In this document: piece after piece, positions 8,610-19,182 of the stretch
Layout of the letters: each line of letters begins with the position of its first letter
How positions within the stretch are numbered: the stretch's first letter is position 1
Source of the DNA: Skeletonema tropicum
Taxonomy: Eukaryota > Bacillariophyta > Thalassiosirophyceae > Thalassiosirales > Thalassiosiraceae
Length of the DNA: 64,000 nt
NCBI GenBank assembly: GCA_037178625.1
Contig: CM074135.1
Span: 1,738,001 to 1,802,000 of the forward strand
Reading direction: 5' to 3'
The notes under the pieces: generated by a model
Seen by the model: only the letters and a program-made list of their open reading frames with translations
What the model was told of the DNA's origin: nothing
Databases searched by the model: none
Position numbers and translations under genes: made by a program

Positions 8610-8996
8610 GTTTCGATTGTCGCGTCGTCGTCTTGCAGTATTCTACTCAATCGTTATGTATGGTCTTCTCCAAATGTGTACGTCTCATGCAAAGGGAGCC
8701 GATCTTTTGGTTTTGGTATTTTGATTGAAGTAATGTTGACGGCACAACACGCACTTGCTTCGCATCTGCCCGATGAAGATTCGAGCGACGACGTCGAGTG
8801 CATGCCGTGCCGCCGCAAGCCGCAAGTTATCTATCAGCTGATACTTTATTACAGCACAGTGGAAGTCACCCGGTGGAGACTCTACAACATAATATAATAT
8901 GGATGCTTTATTCACAGTGCAGAAAAAGTCACACAGGGACCACAAACACTCCACCGCACCAACCACCAACGCAAATTTGCCAACACAGAGGCAACC
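8610..8996. promoter_or_regulatory. Divergent intergenic region, phosphatase / COQ9
   Basis: Both neighbouring genes start from this 387-bp stretch, so it must contain two promoters or one bidirectional promoter. I see no clear TATA box or repeated operator-like motif, and no supportable coding frame. Confidence 0.35.
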
Positions 8997-10145
8997 ATGA
9001 ACATGAATATCGCCTCCTCTGCCCGTAGGGCGTCCCGTTGCCTCTCTAAGGCAAAAAATCATGCCAGCTTTGTCGATGTACAGAAGTCCACCCAGAGTCG
9101 AAGGTATATATCAGCACTGCCAAGCTGTGCACTGCAAACTCATCCAACATACTCACCATCTGTATCTGTAGTGCTCCCACACCGCCACCAATCCTCCTCT
9201 TCCGCTCCTCCACACAATCACATTCACGAGACACTGCAAGAAAAGCGACACTCAATACTTACTCATGCATTGAAGCGAGTTCATGATGAGGGTTGGACAG
9301 ATGATGCTATCGCCTCAGGGACTCTTGATGCTGGCCTTCCCCCATCTTATATCGGACAGGCAGTTTCATCCACGTCAGTTTTTGGGTGTGCCGATTTGGT
9401 AGCATTCTTTATGGACGAATGCAATAGCAGTTTACGCAAAGAGCTGAATACTCTCGCTTCAGTTCCAGTTGGCTCTGGTAACGATAGTAATGATACTGCG
9501 GCAAAAATCTACAAAGCATTGCAATTACGACTCTCAATGACATTACCTTTTGTTTCTAGCAATCGATGGCATGAGGGAATGGCGATCGGTGCTCTCCCCC
9601 AAAACGCCTACAGAACAACACAACAATTGGATGAAATGGCAGCAATTGTATTAGAGTATGCACTGGGAAAAGGTAATGCGAATGCAGCTCAAAGAGCAGT
9701 TGTTGTTGCTGCTTACGCTGCTGCTGAATTGCATTTATTGTCGGATGGTAATAATGGGAGTGTTGCTTCGGTATCACTAAGTGGGGAAAGTTACAAATCT
9801 ACTTGGGCATTTTTGCAAGAGCGATCAAATGAGGCAGCTAAATTTATCATTGATGGACCGTCACTGAGTGGAGTGCCACTGCCCAACCCAACACATGTTG
9901 TGGCTGCATCGGCGGTAGCATCCTCGTTAGCTGGCGCGGCACTAAGCTTAGCGGCTCCGACCGCTGCAGCAATGTTGCCTCGTGCAATGGAGGCTTTGGG
10001 ACCATTACAAAATGCAATCATGAATCGTACACTTGGAAGTTCTACAGTGGGGACGCAACCTAGTGATTATCAACCGATTGATACAAACAATCTTCCCCCC
10101 TTTGACGCGAATGAGAAGATTTTTCCAGACAGTAAGCTAAATTAG
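8997..10145 (+). CDS. COQ9: Ubiquinone biosynthesis protein COQ9
   Basis: 382 aa, no intron. The N-terminus (MNMNIASSARRASRCLSKAK) is a mitochondrial presequence. The COQ9 domain starts at about residue 75 with ILTHALKRVHDEGWTDDAI, then LPPSYIGQAV and LVAFFMDECNSSLRKEL, and continues with the characteristic AKIYKALQLRLSMTLPFV and AAYAAAELHLLSDGN blocks. COQ9 binds lipids and presents the ubiquinone precursor to COQ7 on the matrix side of the inner membrane. The segment after residue 270 is Ala-rich and contains a hydrophobic stretch (VVAASAVASSLAGAALSLAA), longer than in most homologues. Its stop codon is only 40 bp from the stop of the convergent kinesin gene, so their 3' ends probably overlap. 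Confidence 0.85.
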   Translation: MNMNIASSARRASRCLSKAKNHASFVDVQKSTQSRRYISALPSCALQTHPTYSPSVSVVLPHRHQSSSSAPPHNHIHETLQEKRHSILTHALKRVHDEGWTDDAIASGTLDAGLPPSYIGQAVSSTSVFGCADLVAFFMDECNSSLRKELNTLASVPVGSGNDSNDTAAKIYKALQLRLSMTLPFVSSNRWHEGMAIGALPQNAYRTTQQLDEMAAIVLEYALGKGNANAAQRAVVVAAYAAAELHLLSDGNNGSVASVSLSGESYKSTWAFLQERSNEAAKFIIDGPSLSGVPLPNPTHVVAASAVASSLAGAALSLAAPTAAAMLPRAMEALGPLQNAIMNRTLGSSTVGTQPSDYQPIDTNNLPPFDANEKIFPDSKLN

Positions 10146-10185
10146 AGGGCGAATGATAGTATGTATATGATGAGATAAATGTGTT

Positions 10186-12571
10186 TTAGAGTGATGCTGT
10201 TGTTGGGCGGCTCTTGGCTTTGTCTTTTCTACGCTTCTGTTTCTGCTTGGAGGAACTCTGCGAATGGAGAGAGAGGCAAATGTAGATGTTGTCAGAGTTT
10301 TGTGTAATTGGACATGCACACAGAGGAAAGAGGCACGACTTACTCCGGCTTTCAAATATTTCTTTTGCCTGTTCTTCCTAATCTCGTTTAGAGGAAGCTG
10401 TTCAATTTCATCATCCATACTCATCGCAAGTATAGCCCCGATTGCATCTACGGTGTTTGGGTCATTTTTAGCAGCAGGAGATTTTCGATCTGGCATGACA
10501 AGGTCAAGGTCGACAATATCTTCGCTGCGCCAACGAAGATTACTGTCTACCATCTTCATTTCCCTGCTAAACTCTGTTTCTGGTCTACCACCGCTTGTGT
10601 GACGTTCTCGCAGTCGATTGCCTCTGCGGCGGGTATTGAGTCCTGGAATGGTCCAAGTTTCTCGGGCTTCGTCCCACACTGCTCTTCCTCCCTGATCAAC
10701 GTCATCGTACAGAAGCGCATACTGTCAAAGGTATCGGACGAAAATTATGGTAAGTCGCAGTGTCATGGTAAGTCGCAGTGTAATGTGGAAGAATCTCACC
10801 TGTGGGGGTATAAAATTGGATATGACAAATTCTTTCAGCTTGAGCTGTCTGTTCAGTTCGCGGATAGTATCCATCATTTCAGTCTGCTCTCTCAGAGCTT
10901 CTTGCTCCATGTCCTTGATTTCTGATTTTGCCTGTTGATACTTTGCCCAGACTCTCTTGAGCTTGTGAGTCTTAGCTGCAACTTCAGTAGCTACATTTTC
11001 ATATCTCGTTTCTAAATCCAACCTCTCTTCTTCTTGCTCATTCATTCTTCGGGTTAACAGCAATTCACTTTCTCTCTTCGCAATAAGCTCTTGGTTAGCT
11101 TTTCGAAGGGCAGCTTCCTGCTTCGTCGCATTAGATGCAATCTCTCCACCAACAATTAGCTTTGCTTCCATCTCCAAGAGATTCTGCTGCAATTCGCGTC
11201 TCTCCCTCTCGGTGTCCATTCTGGCTTTTTGTTCCTCCTCAAGTTTCTTCTGCAGTGAAGCTCTTTCATCATGACGCGCTGGTGAGTCCATGTTTTGCTC
11301 TTCCTTGATTTTGGGGAGAAACTCTTCTACAGCTGAGTTTTCAACAGCTGCTGGTCGTGCCTGTTTCGCTTCCGGGGATGACATCTGCGCAAGACGTTCT
11401 TTCAATCGAGCAATTTCTTCTTGATATCCACGGAGAAGAGCATCTTTGGGGTCCTCATTGATCACGGGTTTATTTTTGATGTTCTTGGCTCGATTTGCAT
11501 ATCGTAAGGTTGATAACGATTCATCGGCGTTACAGTCTGCCGGGCCTGCATTGGCAAGCATGACTGTTTTTGTATTTCCTCCGAGTGAATCTTGAAGGAT
11601 ACGAGTGAGCTTGGAGTCTCTGTACGGAATATGGTGAGCCTTGCCGTCCACGAGCGCGGAGATGACATTCCCTAGAGCAGAGAGTGAGAGATTGATCTTG
11701 GTAGCCTCCTTCAGACGTTCACCGGTTGCCCCAGTTTTTGACTGCCTCTCAGAACCTGCCAAATCAACAAGATTCAGCTTTCCTACACAAATGTGCTCGT
11801 TACCATGTTCGTCGGTCGAGCAACATTCGACAACAATACTAAAGATGGAGTGTGATCTAGAGGATTGACTGTTCATCAGCGTTCTTCCCACTGATCTGTT
11901 CTTCTTGCCATTTTGCAGGACATTATCAATCTCCGAAGCTGATTTGACCACTGTTGAGGTTAGACCTTGCACATAAACTCCTTTATCGGTAGACTCTCTC
12001 AACTCTAGACTATTTTGCTGTGACTTGCCAGCAGCGAGGAGGTCGCGAATTTCTTCGTTGTATATCTCGAAGAATGATGCATGTACGAGATACCGATCCT
12101 TTGCGCTGTTCAATGCGATGTGATCAAAGATGTGCTCAAAGGTATTAGGAATGATGCTTCCTTCCATAGTATGCGTCTATAAGTAGGTTGAATTTTAGGT
12201 GAGAGAATAAAAGAAGTATTGTACGCAAACATGAAAGCGCTACCGACTACCCGGCAAAAGATTGAGATTGATTAGGAGGATCAGCTTACCTTTCCTGCGC
12301 CTGTTTGGCCATAAACAAACAGGGTCCCATTGAATCCTTCAAGCACTGATTGAACTACCGGGGCAGCGCAGACATCGTAGATCCTACGCTGGGAGGAAGT
12401 GTCAGAAAAGACTGCATCAAAAGTGAACCTCTTGCACGACTCGCCGTGTTGCAATTCAATGACTCCTTCATCTTCGAGTGCGACGCAACAGACTTTGCGA
12501 CCCGCGTGCTTCTCTGTAGAATTGAGGGGACGCACGCGAAAGGCAACCTTGATTGTTTCTGACTTGCTCAT
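10186..12571 (-). CDS. Kinesin-2-like motor protein, four exons
   Basis: Exons 12571-12290, 12176-10800, 10721-10344 and 10257-10186 join in frame to about 702 aa, all GT-AG introns (78-113 bp). The N-terminal motor has the P-loop GQTGAGKTHT (residues 88-97, split by intron 1), switch I NSQSSRSHSIF and switch II VDLAGSER. The neck reads NRAKNIKNKPVINEDPKDAL, a hallmark of kinesin-2. A coiled coil rich in Glu/Arg/Lys follows (about 255-450), then KEFVISNFIPPQ and a C-terminal tail with WTIPGLNTRRRG, again kinesin-2-like. Kinesin-2 is the anterograde intraflagellar transport motor, which in centric diatoms would serve flagellate sperm. An alternative upstream ATG lies at 12643. Head-to-head with the NACHT protein gene; tail-to-tail with COQ9. 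Confidence 0.85.
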
Positions 12572-12780
12572 GGTTGCGTTGTGTGAGAGCTCGTAGATGG
12601 ACCTGCGGTGTGTGCTACTTTGAATGATAGGTACCAAATTCACGTCAAAAATATTTATTTGATATTTTTAAAAACGAGTCGGGCAAAATAAAACAAAGCA
12701 GTTGGGTGACCGACTCGCACCCGCTAGAGACGTTCGGGGGCGACAAATTATTAAAATATGAATCATCAACCTGACGCACC
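12572..12780. promoter_or_regulatory. Bidirectional promoter, kinesin-2 / NACHT protein
   Basis: Only 209 bp separates the two divergent start codons (chosen starts). It contains an inverted pair CGAGTCGG (12675-12682) / CCGACTCG (12710-12717) and an AT-rich ATATTTATTTGATATTTTT run. I looked for an RFX X-box-like site and did not find a convincing one. Shared regulation of the two genes is inferred from spacing alone. Confidence 0.4.
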
Positions 12781-15700
12781 ATGAGCACTCATTCGGAATT
12801 CTGCGTTACCCACCTGGAAAATGAGCTGCATCAAAACTTTGCGGAATCGGCTTGTTCGCCGAGCTTCGTTCAAAATGATCTTCTTCGGCATCTCGATGCA
12901 TTCTGTGCGCGGCATAGCAACACACATCCCATTGTTATTCTTGGCGAAGCTGGCAGTGGGAAGAGTGCGGTGCTTGCAAATTGGGTACGTTCGCGACACG
13001 ATGAACACATTTTCTATCATGCCATTGGGTGCAGCGCACTTGGCTCCCACGTCTCGCATCTCTTGCGTCGGTTGGAAAATTGGTTATTAAAGCAGTTTGA
13101 TCTCAAGGATGATATCGATCTATCATCCGATGATCAACTTCCGTGGATTCTCCCTAGGCTTTTGGATCGGGTGTCAAAGAAAGAGAAAGGGGCTGCGGTC
13201 ATCGTTCTGGATGGCCTCCAATACATTCAAGAAAGCGGGCTCAGGTGGCTTCCATCAAAGCTTCCTCCAAATATCCATATGATTTTATCATCATCGTCAT
13301 CCTCGGGTCGGCAGCCTGCTTCAGATCATTCAAAGAGGCAGCAGGTGAAATCGCAACAGATTTGTGACGAAATCACTAGAAGGAATTGGCCAGTGCTTAT
13401 GATGCGTCCTCTCAGCGAAGAGAATGTCCGTGCTATTGCTACGAAGCATTTGAGTCTTCACAATAACATAGAAGAATTTGACAGGATTATCGATGATTTG
13501 TGTTCACACCAAAATGCAAGTAACCCATCATTCCTCACGGGCGTACTCCGGGGAGCATGCAACTCTTCATTAGATTGTAGTGGCGTGAAACAATACTTCT
13601 CCTGCGGTGATACAACACAATTGATCGAGCTAACGTTGACGTTGGCTCAGTTGCAAGGGCATATGCTAGAAAATTCTTTGTTGCTTTTATTTGTTGCTCG
13701 ACATGGGCTGCTTGAAGACGAACTATTTGACCTGCTTGGAGAAATTTTGACCAACAGCGAAGCGCCATCGTTTTCCGACGAAGACAAGGAATTGCTTCTT
13801 GATGAGCTTTGTTTTCTTGGAGTCGTTCGTCTCAATACCAAGTTTGGTCTTCTGCTCACACTCCCGCTAAACAATCCTACGCTGCGAGATGCCGTTTGGA
13901 ACAAATACATAACGACTACAGCGAGAGAGACTGAAGTGAGGTCTCTCTTTGTCGAATACTTCTCAAAGAAAGATCCATCTTTGCGATATTGCGAAGAGTT
14001 CCCTTGGCAGCAAGAAAGGAACCAATGCCCTAATTTGGGCCAAACGCTTGTTGATTTGCGTGTCTTGGATATCATGTACAATACTGAAGAGTTGAGAAAT
14101 GAATTATTCAGCTTCTTGAGCCAGCTAGTTCAAAGCAACAATTTTGACATTGTTACCAAGTTCAACTCGTCACTGCAAAAATGGACCGTCAAGCAAAAGC
14201 CAACATCCACGCAGATTTCCATGATGACGGTGTTTCTAGGTGATGTGATGCGGTGGTTCAGTAAAAAGGCCTCCGAGCATTCTGAAATGCCTCCATTTAT
14301 GAGAGACAATATCCAAGTGAATCATCTCTTGCCCGATGTGTCTGATCCAGCCGGAGTACTTCTATCTACTGCACCTGCAACGATGGAACGCCAAAGACAA
14401 AGTCAAAGTGCAGAGCACTATTACTACCACAGATGGTTGTGGTGTAATTGGCCATGGATTGCCCTCCGATCAGCTTCCCAAAACTTGCAAGACCTTCCTA
14501 CCTCTTTCAACGTACCAGCAGTGAAGAAAGGGGGCGAAGATGATGATATTGCCCTTGGAAGGGCGGTGCGAGAGACTCATACTGCTACTACTCTCCCCAA
14601 GTCATTGCTGACAAAGCTTGATAAGTTAACATCTGGCGACAAAACGGAGAAGAAGACAAGCACTGCTCCTGTCATCCCATTCTCAACTGAAAGATTCACC
14701 AATGACGCACCTCGCCCAAGTCGGATGGAGTCACCGGAACAAAAGATACGTGACGCCAAAAAAGTGCTGGATGCTCTCAAAACAGAGAAATGCAAAAGAG
14801 GGTTGCGCTTGCAAATGATGCAAGCCGAGCACAAACTTGTCAGTGCTTCACTCATCAATTCGAAACAGCAACAAGAGCGAGGTGATTCTATGATTTTGGA
14901 GTTGAACTCGCGGTATGCAAAGGTAAAATCTTTAATGGAGAAGGCAGTTAGTGTTGAATCGAGCTTTACTGATGTAGTATCAGCGTTGGATGCAAATGAT
15001 CCTGCCAATTCGCGTCGTCACGAAACGCTGGAGCATGAGATTGATCTCAAGAATCAAGAATTAAAGGATTTGTGGAATGAGTCGAAGGTTAATGCAGATC
15101 ATACCGAACAAGCTCGAAAAGCAGGTCAGAGCATCAAGTCTTTGATTAAGTCGACAGAAGAGGAGAGGGCAGAGATTGAACCACTGCTAACATCTCTTCG
15201 GTCCGAGGCTAAGGAATTGGAAGAGCGTAGAAAGTCAGCTCTGCACAAGAAATTTGGTTCGGCAGCATTTTCGAAGAGAGTGCAGCTTGTAGGGAAAATT
15301 GCGAAGCGTCGACAAGACCCAAAGCAGAAACTCATCGCAACTGCTTCACAGTCGACCGTAGGTGTCTTGATTAATCATCCAATGATCAGGCTTATGGAAA
15401 CATCTGGCACGAAAGATGCAGAAGAAATAGTCTCAAAGATGCATCGAGATGAACAGGAGAGTGAGATGCTCCGCACACGTCAAGAATCAGTTGAGCTCCA
15501 ACTGAAGGATCGTCGATCAAGGCTGGATCAACTTCATGGACAAATGGAAGAGTTGGGTTTGACGGAAAGTTTCAGCTGCAGTGAGCATGATCCTGATTCT
15601 CCCTTGACTATGGAAGTCGGATGCACTGAGTTGCAACGTAAGCTGCGAGCCATCTCAAACCTCATAGCAAATATTTCGAACGCTCTTCTCAACCTGCATC

Positions 15701-15948
15701 AAAAGGCCACGCAGTTGATACAAAATGATGATCAAACGCTTAGTATTCATGGTGCAAAGAATGGATGTGATGCAAATTTATTTGAGGATGCGAAAAAAGT
15801 GACGTCAGTAGTCAAGGATCTATGCAAAGACTATGTTGTTGTGCTGCCTTCCAACGCGTCTCTAGCAAACGAGACTCCATCAAAGTACAATAACGTTAGG
15901 ATCCTCAACAAGAAAGAAGCCGAATCTCAGTTCATTGATTTCAAGTAG
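12781..15948 (+). CDS. NACHT-type P-loop NTPase with long coiled-coil C-terminus (1055 aa)
   Basis: Single exon. Walker A is VILGEAGSGKSAVLANW (P-loop at residues 55-62) and Walker B is AAVIVLDGLQYI (about 138-149). FYHAIGCSALGSHVSHLLRR between them resembles the corresponding stretch of nephrocystin-3 (NPHP3)-like and other animal/algal STAND NTPases. Residues 300-520 form a helical region without a recognised repeat. Residues 650-1010 are rich in Glu/Lys/Leu heptads (coiled coil), for example KRGLRLQMMQAEHKLVSASL. No TPR, WD or LRR sensor repeats are evident, so the usual STAND sensor is missing or replaced by the coiled coil. Head-to-head with a kinesin-2-like gene, which fits a flagellar/basal-body role, but this is inference. 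No death or effector domain is seen. Confidence 0.75.
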   Translation: MSTHSEFCVTHLENELHQNFAESACSPSFVQNDLLRHLDAFCARHSNTHPIVILGEAGSGKSAVLANWVRSRHDEHIFYHAIGCSALGSHVSHLLRRLENWLLKQFDLKDDIDLSSDDQLPWILPRLLDRVSKKEKGAAVIVLDGLQYIQESGLRWLPSKLPPNIHMILSSSSSSGRQPASDHSKRQQVKSQQICDEITRRNWPVLMMRPLSEENVRAIATKHLSLHNNIEEFDRIIDDLCSHQNASNPSFLTGVLRGACNSSLDCSGVKQYFSCGDTTQLIELTLTLAQLQGHMLENSLLLLFVARHGLLEDELFDLLGEILTNSEAPSFSDEDKELLLDELCFLGVVRLNTKFGLLLTLPLNNPTLRDAVWNKYITTTARETEVRSLFVEYFSKKDPSLRYCEEFPWQQERNQCPNLGQTLVDLRVLDIMYNTEELRNELFSFLSQLVQSNNFDIVTKFNSSLQKWTVKQKPTSTQISMMTVFLGDVMRWFSKKASEHSEMPPFMRDNIQVNHLLPDVSDPAGVLLSTAPATMERQRQSQSAEHYYYHRWLWCNWPWIALRSASQNLQDLPTSFNVPAVKKGGEDDDIALGRAVRETHTATTLPKSLLTKLDKLTSGDKTEKKTSTAPVIPFSTERFTNDAPRPSRMESPEQKIRDAKKVLDALKTEKCKRGLRLQMMQAEHKLVSASLINSKQQQERGDSMILELNSRYAKVKSLMEKAVSVESSFTDVVSALDANDPANSRRHETLEHEIDLKNQELKDLWNESKVNADHTEQARKAGQSIKSLIKSTEEERAEIEPLLTSLRSEAKELEERRKSALHKKFGSAAFSKRVQLVGKIAKRRQDPKQKLIATASQSTVGVLINHPMIRLMETSGTKDAEEIVSKMHRDEQESEMLRTRQESVELQLKDRRSRLDQLHGQMEELGLTESFSCSEHDPDSPLTMEVGCTELQRKLRAISNLIANISNALLNLHQKATQLIQNDDQTLSIHGAKNGCDANLFEDAKKVTSVVKDLCKDYVVVLPSNASLANETPSKYNNVRILNKKEAESQFIDFK

Positions 15949-18408
15949 TCAAGCTTTGGAAAAATGGCGAGAAGGTTAACAGTTCATTGAAACACAATTG
16001 CACAGCACATACTATAAAATTGATCAGTGACTAAACGCAGACTAGTTGAAGTTAAACGGATTGAAAAAATATTATATTAAATACCATAACTAATGAATAG
16101 TCCTAACCGGCATCAAGTTCTAATATCATAACTATAGTCATCACGATGAACAAAAGTCGCATAGCATTCGTCATTAAGAGTAAAGCGAAAAAAGCGTGTA
16201 TGTGTATTGCACAAAGAAAAGGTCCAGTGTGGGCTCGCCGTATCAGTCGCCGTCAATTTGCGCATGAGCCGGTTCTAGTGGCCCCATTCTAGTCGGCGGT
16301 GATACTAGACAAGCTCATTGGTACCGCTTAGACGACTAGCGTCCGTAGAAGCGATGCTACAACCTCGTGGCTGATGTGAGAGGTCCAGTGTGGGCTGGCC
16401 AGCAGCACCACATCCTACCAAATCGTATCTATCGCCGTCAGTGTGGGCATGAGCCGGTTCTAGTGGCCCCTTCTAGTCGGCGGTGATACAAGGCAAACTC
16501 ATTGGTACCGCTCAGACGACTAGCGTCCGTAGAAGCGATGCTACAACCTCGTAGCTGAATTGAGAGGTCCAGTGTGAGATGGCCAGCAGCACCACATTCA
16601 ACCAAATCGTATCTGTCGGCGTCAGTATGGGCGTGAGCCGGTTCTAGCGGCTCGTACTAGTGAGCGGCGATACTAGACAAGCTCATTGGTACCACTCAGA
16701 CGAGAAGCGTCCGTAGAAGCGATGCTACAACCTCGAACCTTATGTAAGAGGTCCAGTGTGGGCTCGCCAGCAGCACCACATTCAACCAAATCGTATCTAT
16801 CGCCGTCAGTATGGGCATGAGCCGGTTCTAGTGGCCCAATCTAGTCGGCAGTGATACTAGACAAACTCATTGGTACCGCTCAGACGACTAGCGTCCGTAG
16901 AAGCGATGCTACAACCTCGTAGCTGATGTGAGAGGTCCAGTGTGGGCTGGCCAGCAGCACCACATTCAACCAAATCGTATCTATCGGCGTCAGTATGGGC
17001 GTGAGCCGGTTAAAGCGGCTCGTACTAGTCGGCGGCGATACTAGCCAAACTCATTGGTACCGCTCAGACGACTAGCGTCTGTAGAAGCGATGCTACAACC
17101 TCGAACCTTATGTAAGAGGTCCAGTGTGAGATGGCCAGCAGCACCGCACATTCAACCAAATCGTATCTATCGGCGTCAGTATGGGCGTAAGCCGGTTCTA
17201 GTGGCCCGTTCTAGTCGGCGGTGATACTAGAACGGCTCATTGTTACCGCTCAGACAACTAGGTAAAATAGATATTGTCTACTGGGATAGGTTATATCTTG
17301 CAGTTTAAGTAGTTGAAGTGTTCACTCGCTTCGCTCGCTCACACTGGCGAGCAGCACCATATCCTACCAAATCGTATCTATCGCCGTCAGTATGGGCATG
17401 AGCCGATTCTAGTAGGCCATTCTAGTCGGCGGTGATACTAGACAAACTCATTGGTACCGCTCAGACGACTAGCGTCCGTAGAAGTGAAGCTACAACCTCG
17501 TACCTGATGTAAGAGGTCCAGTGTGAGCTGGCCAGCAGCACCACATCCTACCAAATCGTATCTATCGGCGTCAGTGTGGGCGTGAGCCGGTTCTAGTGGC
17601 CCGTTCTAGTCGGCGGTGATACTAGACAAGCTCATTGGTACCGCTCAGACGACTAGCGTCCGTAGAAGCGATGCTACAACCTCGAACCTTATGTATGAGG
17701 TCCAGTGTGGGCTCGCCAGCAGCACCACATCCTACCAAATCGTATCTATCGCCGTCAGTATTGGCATGAGCGGTTCTAGTGGCCCATTCTAGTCGGCGGT
17801 GATACTAGACAAGCTCATTGGTACCGCTCAGACGACTAGCGTCCGTAGAAGCGATGCTACAACCTCGAACCGTATGTAAGAGGTCCAGTGTGGGCTCGCC
17901 AGCAGCACCGCACATTCAACCAAATCGTATCTATCGCCGTCCATATGGTTGTGAGCCGGTTCTAGTGGCCCATTCTAGTCGGCGGTGATACTAGACAAGC
18001 TCATTGGTACCGCTCAGACGACTAGCGTCCGTAGAAGTGATGCTACAGCCTCGAACCTTATGTAAGAGGTCCAGTGTGAGCTGGCCAGCAGCACCGCACA
18101 TTCAACCAAATCGTATCTATCGCCGTCCGTATGGGCGTGAGCCGGTTTTAGTGGCCCATTCTAGTCGGCGGTGATACTAGACAAGCTCATTGGTACCGCT
18201 TAGACGAGTAACGTCCGTAGAAGTGATGCCACAACCTCGTAGCTGGCCGGCAGCACCACATCCTACCAAATCGTATCTATCCTCGTCAGTATGGGCATGA
18301 GCCGCTTCTAGTGGCCCATTCTAGTCGACGGTGATACTAGACAAACTCATTGGTACCGCTCAGACGGCTAGCGTCCGTAGAAGCGATGCTACAACCTCGA
18401 TCCTTATG

Positions 18409-18557
18409 TGTGTGTAACTTGGCCTTCGGGCAAGTCTTTCCCAACGAATGGACTAACAAGTCCGCGGGCAGTGCTCGTGCAACCCCTAGGCGCTTGCTGT
18501 TATAGAAATAAAAGACTATACTAAACCCCCCACTTGAATATTCAGCTAGCCAACCCG
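18409..18557. repeat. Variant satellite monomer segment, copy 1
   Basis: Here the normal second part of the monomer is replaced by about 150 bp beginning TGTGTGTAACTTGGCCTTCG and ending AGCTAGCCAACCCGG, making a ~250-bp unit. It contains a GGACT-AACA-AGTCC hairpin and the phrase AGTGCTCGTGCAACCCCTAG. Confidence 0.85.
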
Positions 18558-19030
18558 GCTTCTAGCGGCTCGTACTAGTGAGCGGCGATACTAGACAAGC
18601 TCATTGGTACCACTCAGACGACTAGCGTCCGTAGAAGCGATGCTACAACCTCGAACTTTATGTAAGAGGTCCAGTGTGAGCTGGCCAGCAGCACCACATC
18701 CTACCAAATCGTATCTATTGCCGTCAGTATGGGCGTGAGCCGGTTCTAGTGGCCAATTCTAGTCGGCGGTGATACAAGACAAGCTCATTGGTACCGCTCA
18801 GACGACTAGCGTCCGTAGAAGCGATGCCACAACCTCGTAGCTGATGTGAGTTGTCCAATGTGGGCTGGCCAGCAGCACCACATCCTACCAAATCGTATCT
18901 TTCGCCGTCAGTATGGGCATGAGCCGGTTCTAGTGTCCCATTCTAGTCGGCGGTGATACTAGACAAACTCATTGGTACCGCTCAGACGACTAGCGTCCGT
19001 AGAAGCGATGCTACAACCTCGAACCTTATG

Positions 19031-19182
19031 TGTGTGTAACTTGGCCTTCGGGCATGTCTGTCCCAACGAATGGACTAACAAGTCCGCGGGCAGTGCTCTT
19101 GCAACCCCTAGGCGCTTTCTGTTATAAAAATAAAAGACTATACTAAACCCCACACTTGAAGATCCAGCTAGCCAACCCGGCT
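19031..19182. repeat. Variant satellite monomer segment, copy 2
   Basis: Same replacement as copy 1, in the same phase of the monomer, with few substitutions (for example GGGCATGTCTGTCCC where copy 1 has GGGCAAGTCTTTCCC). Confidence 0.85.

Noticed and set aside
12572..12780. RFX X-box in the kinesin-2/NACHT promoter
   Set aside because: No GTTNCC-type half sites in the right spacing; only an unrelated CGAGTCGG inverted pair is present.
16300..16370. tRNA-like D-arm string AAGCTCATTGGTACCGCTCA in the satellite
   Set aside because: The two arm strands are not complementary and no T-arm or acceptor stem follows.
18505..18525. U3 snoRNA-like string AAGACTATACT in the variant monomer
   Set aside because: The match is only about 11 nt, and the flanking U3 boxes and fold are missing; coincidence is more likely.
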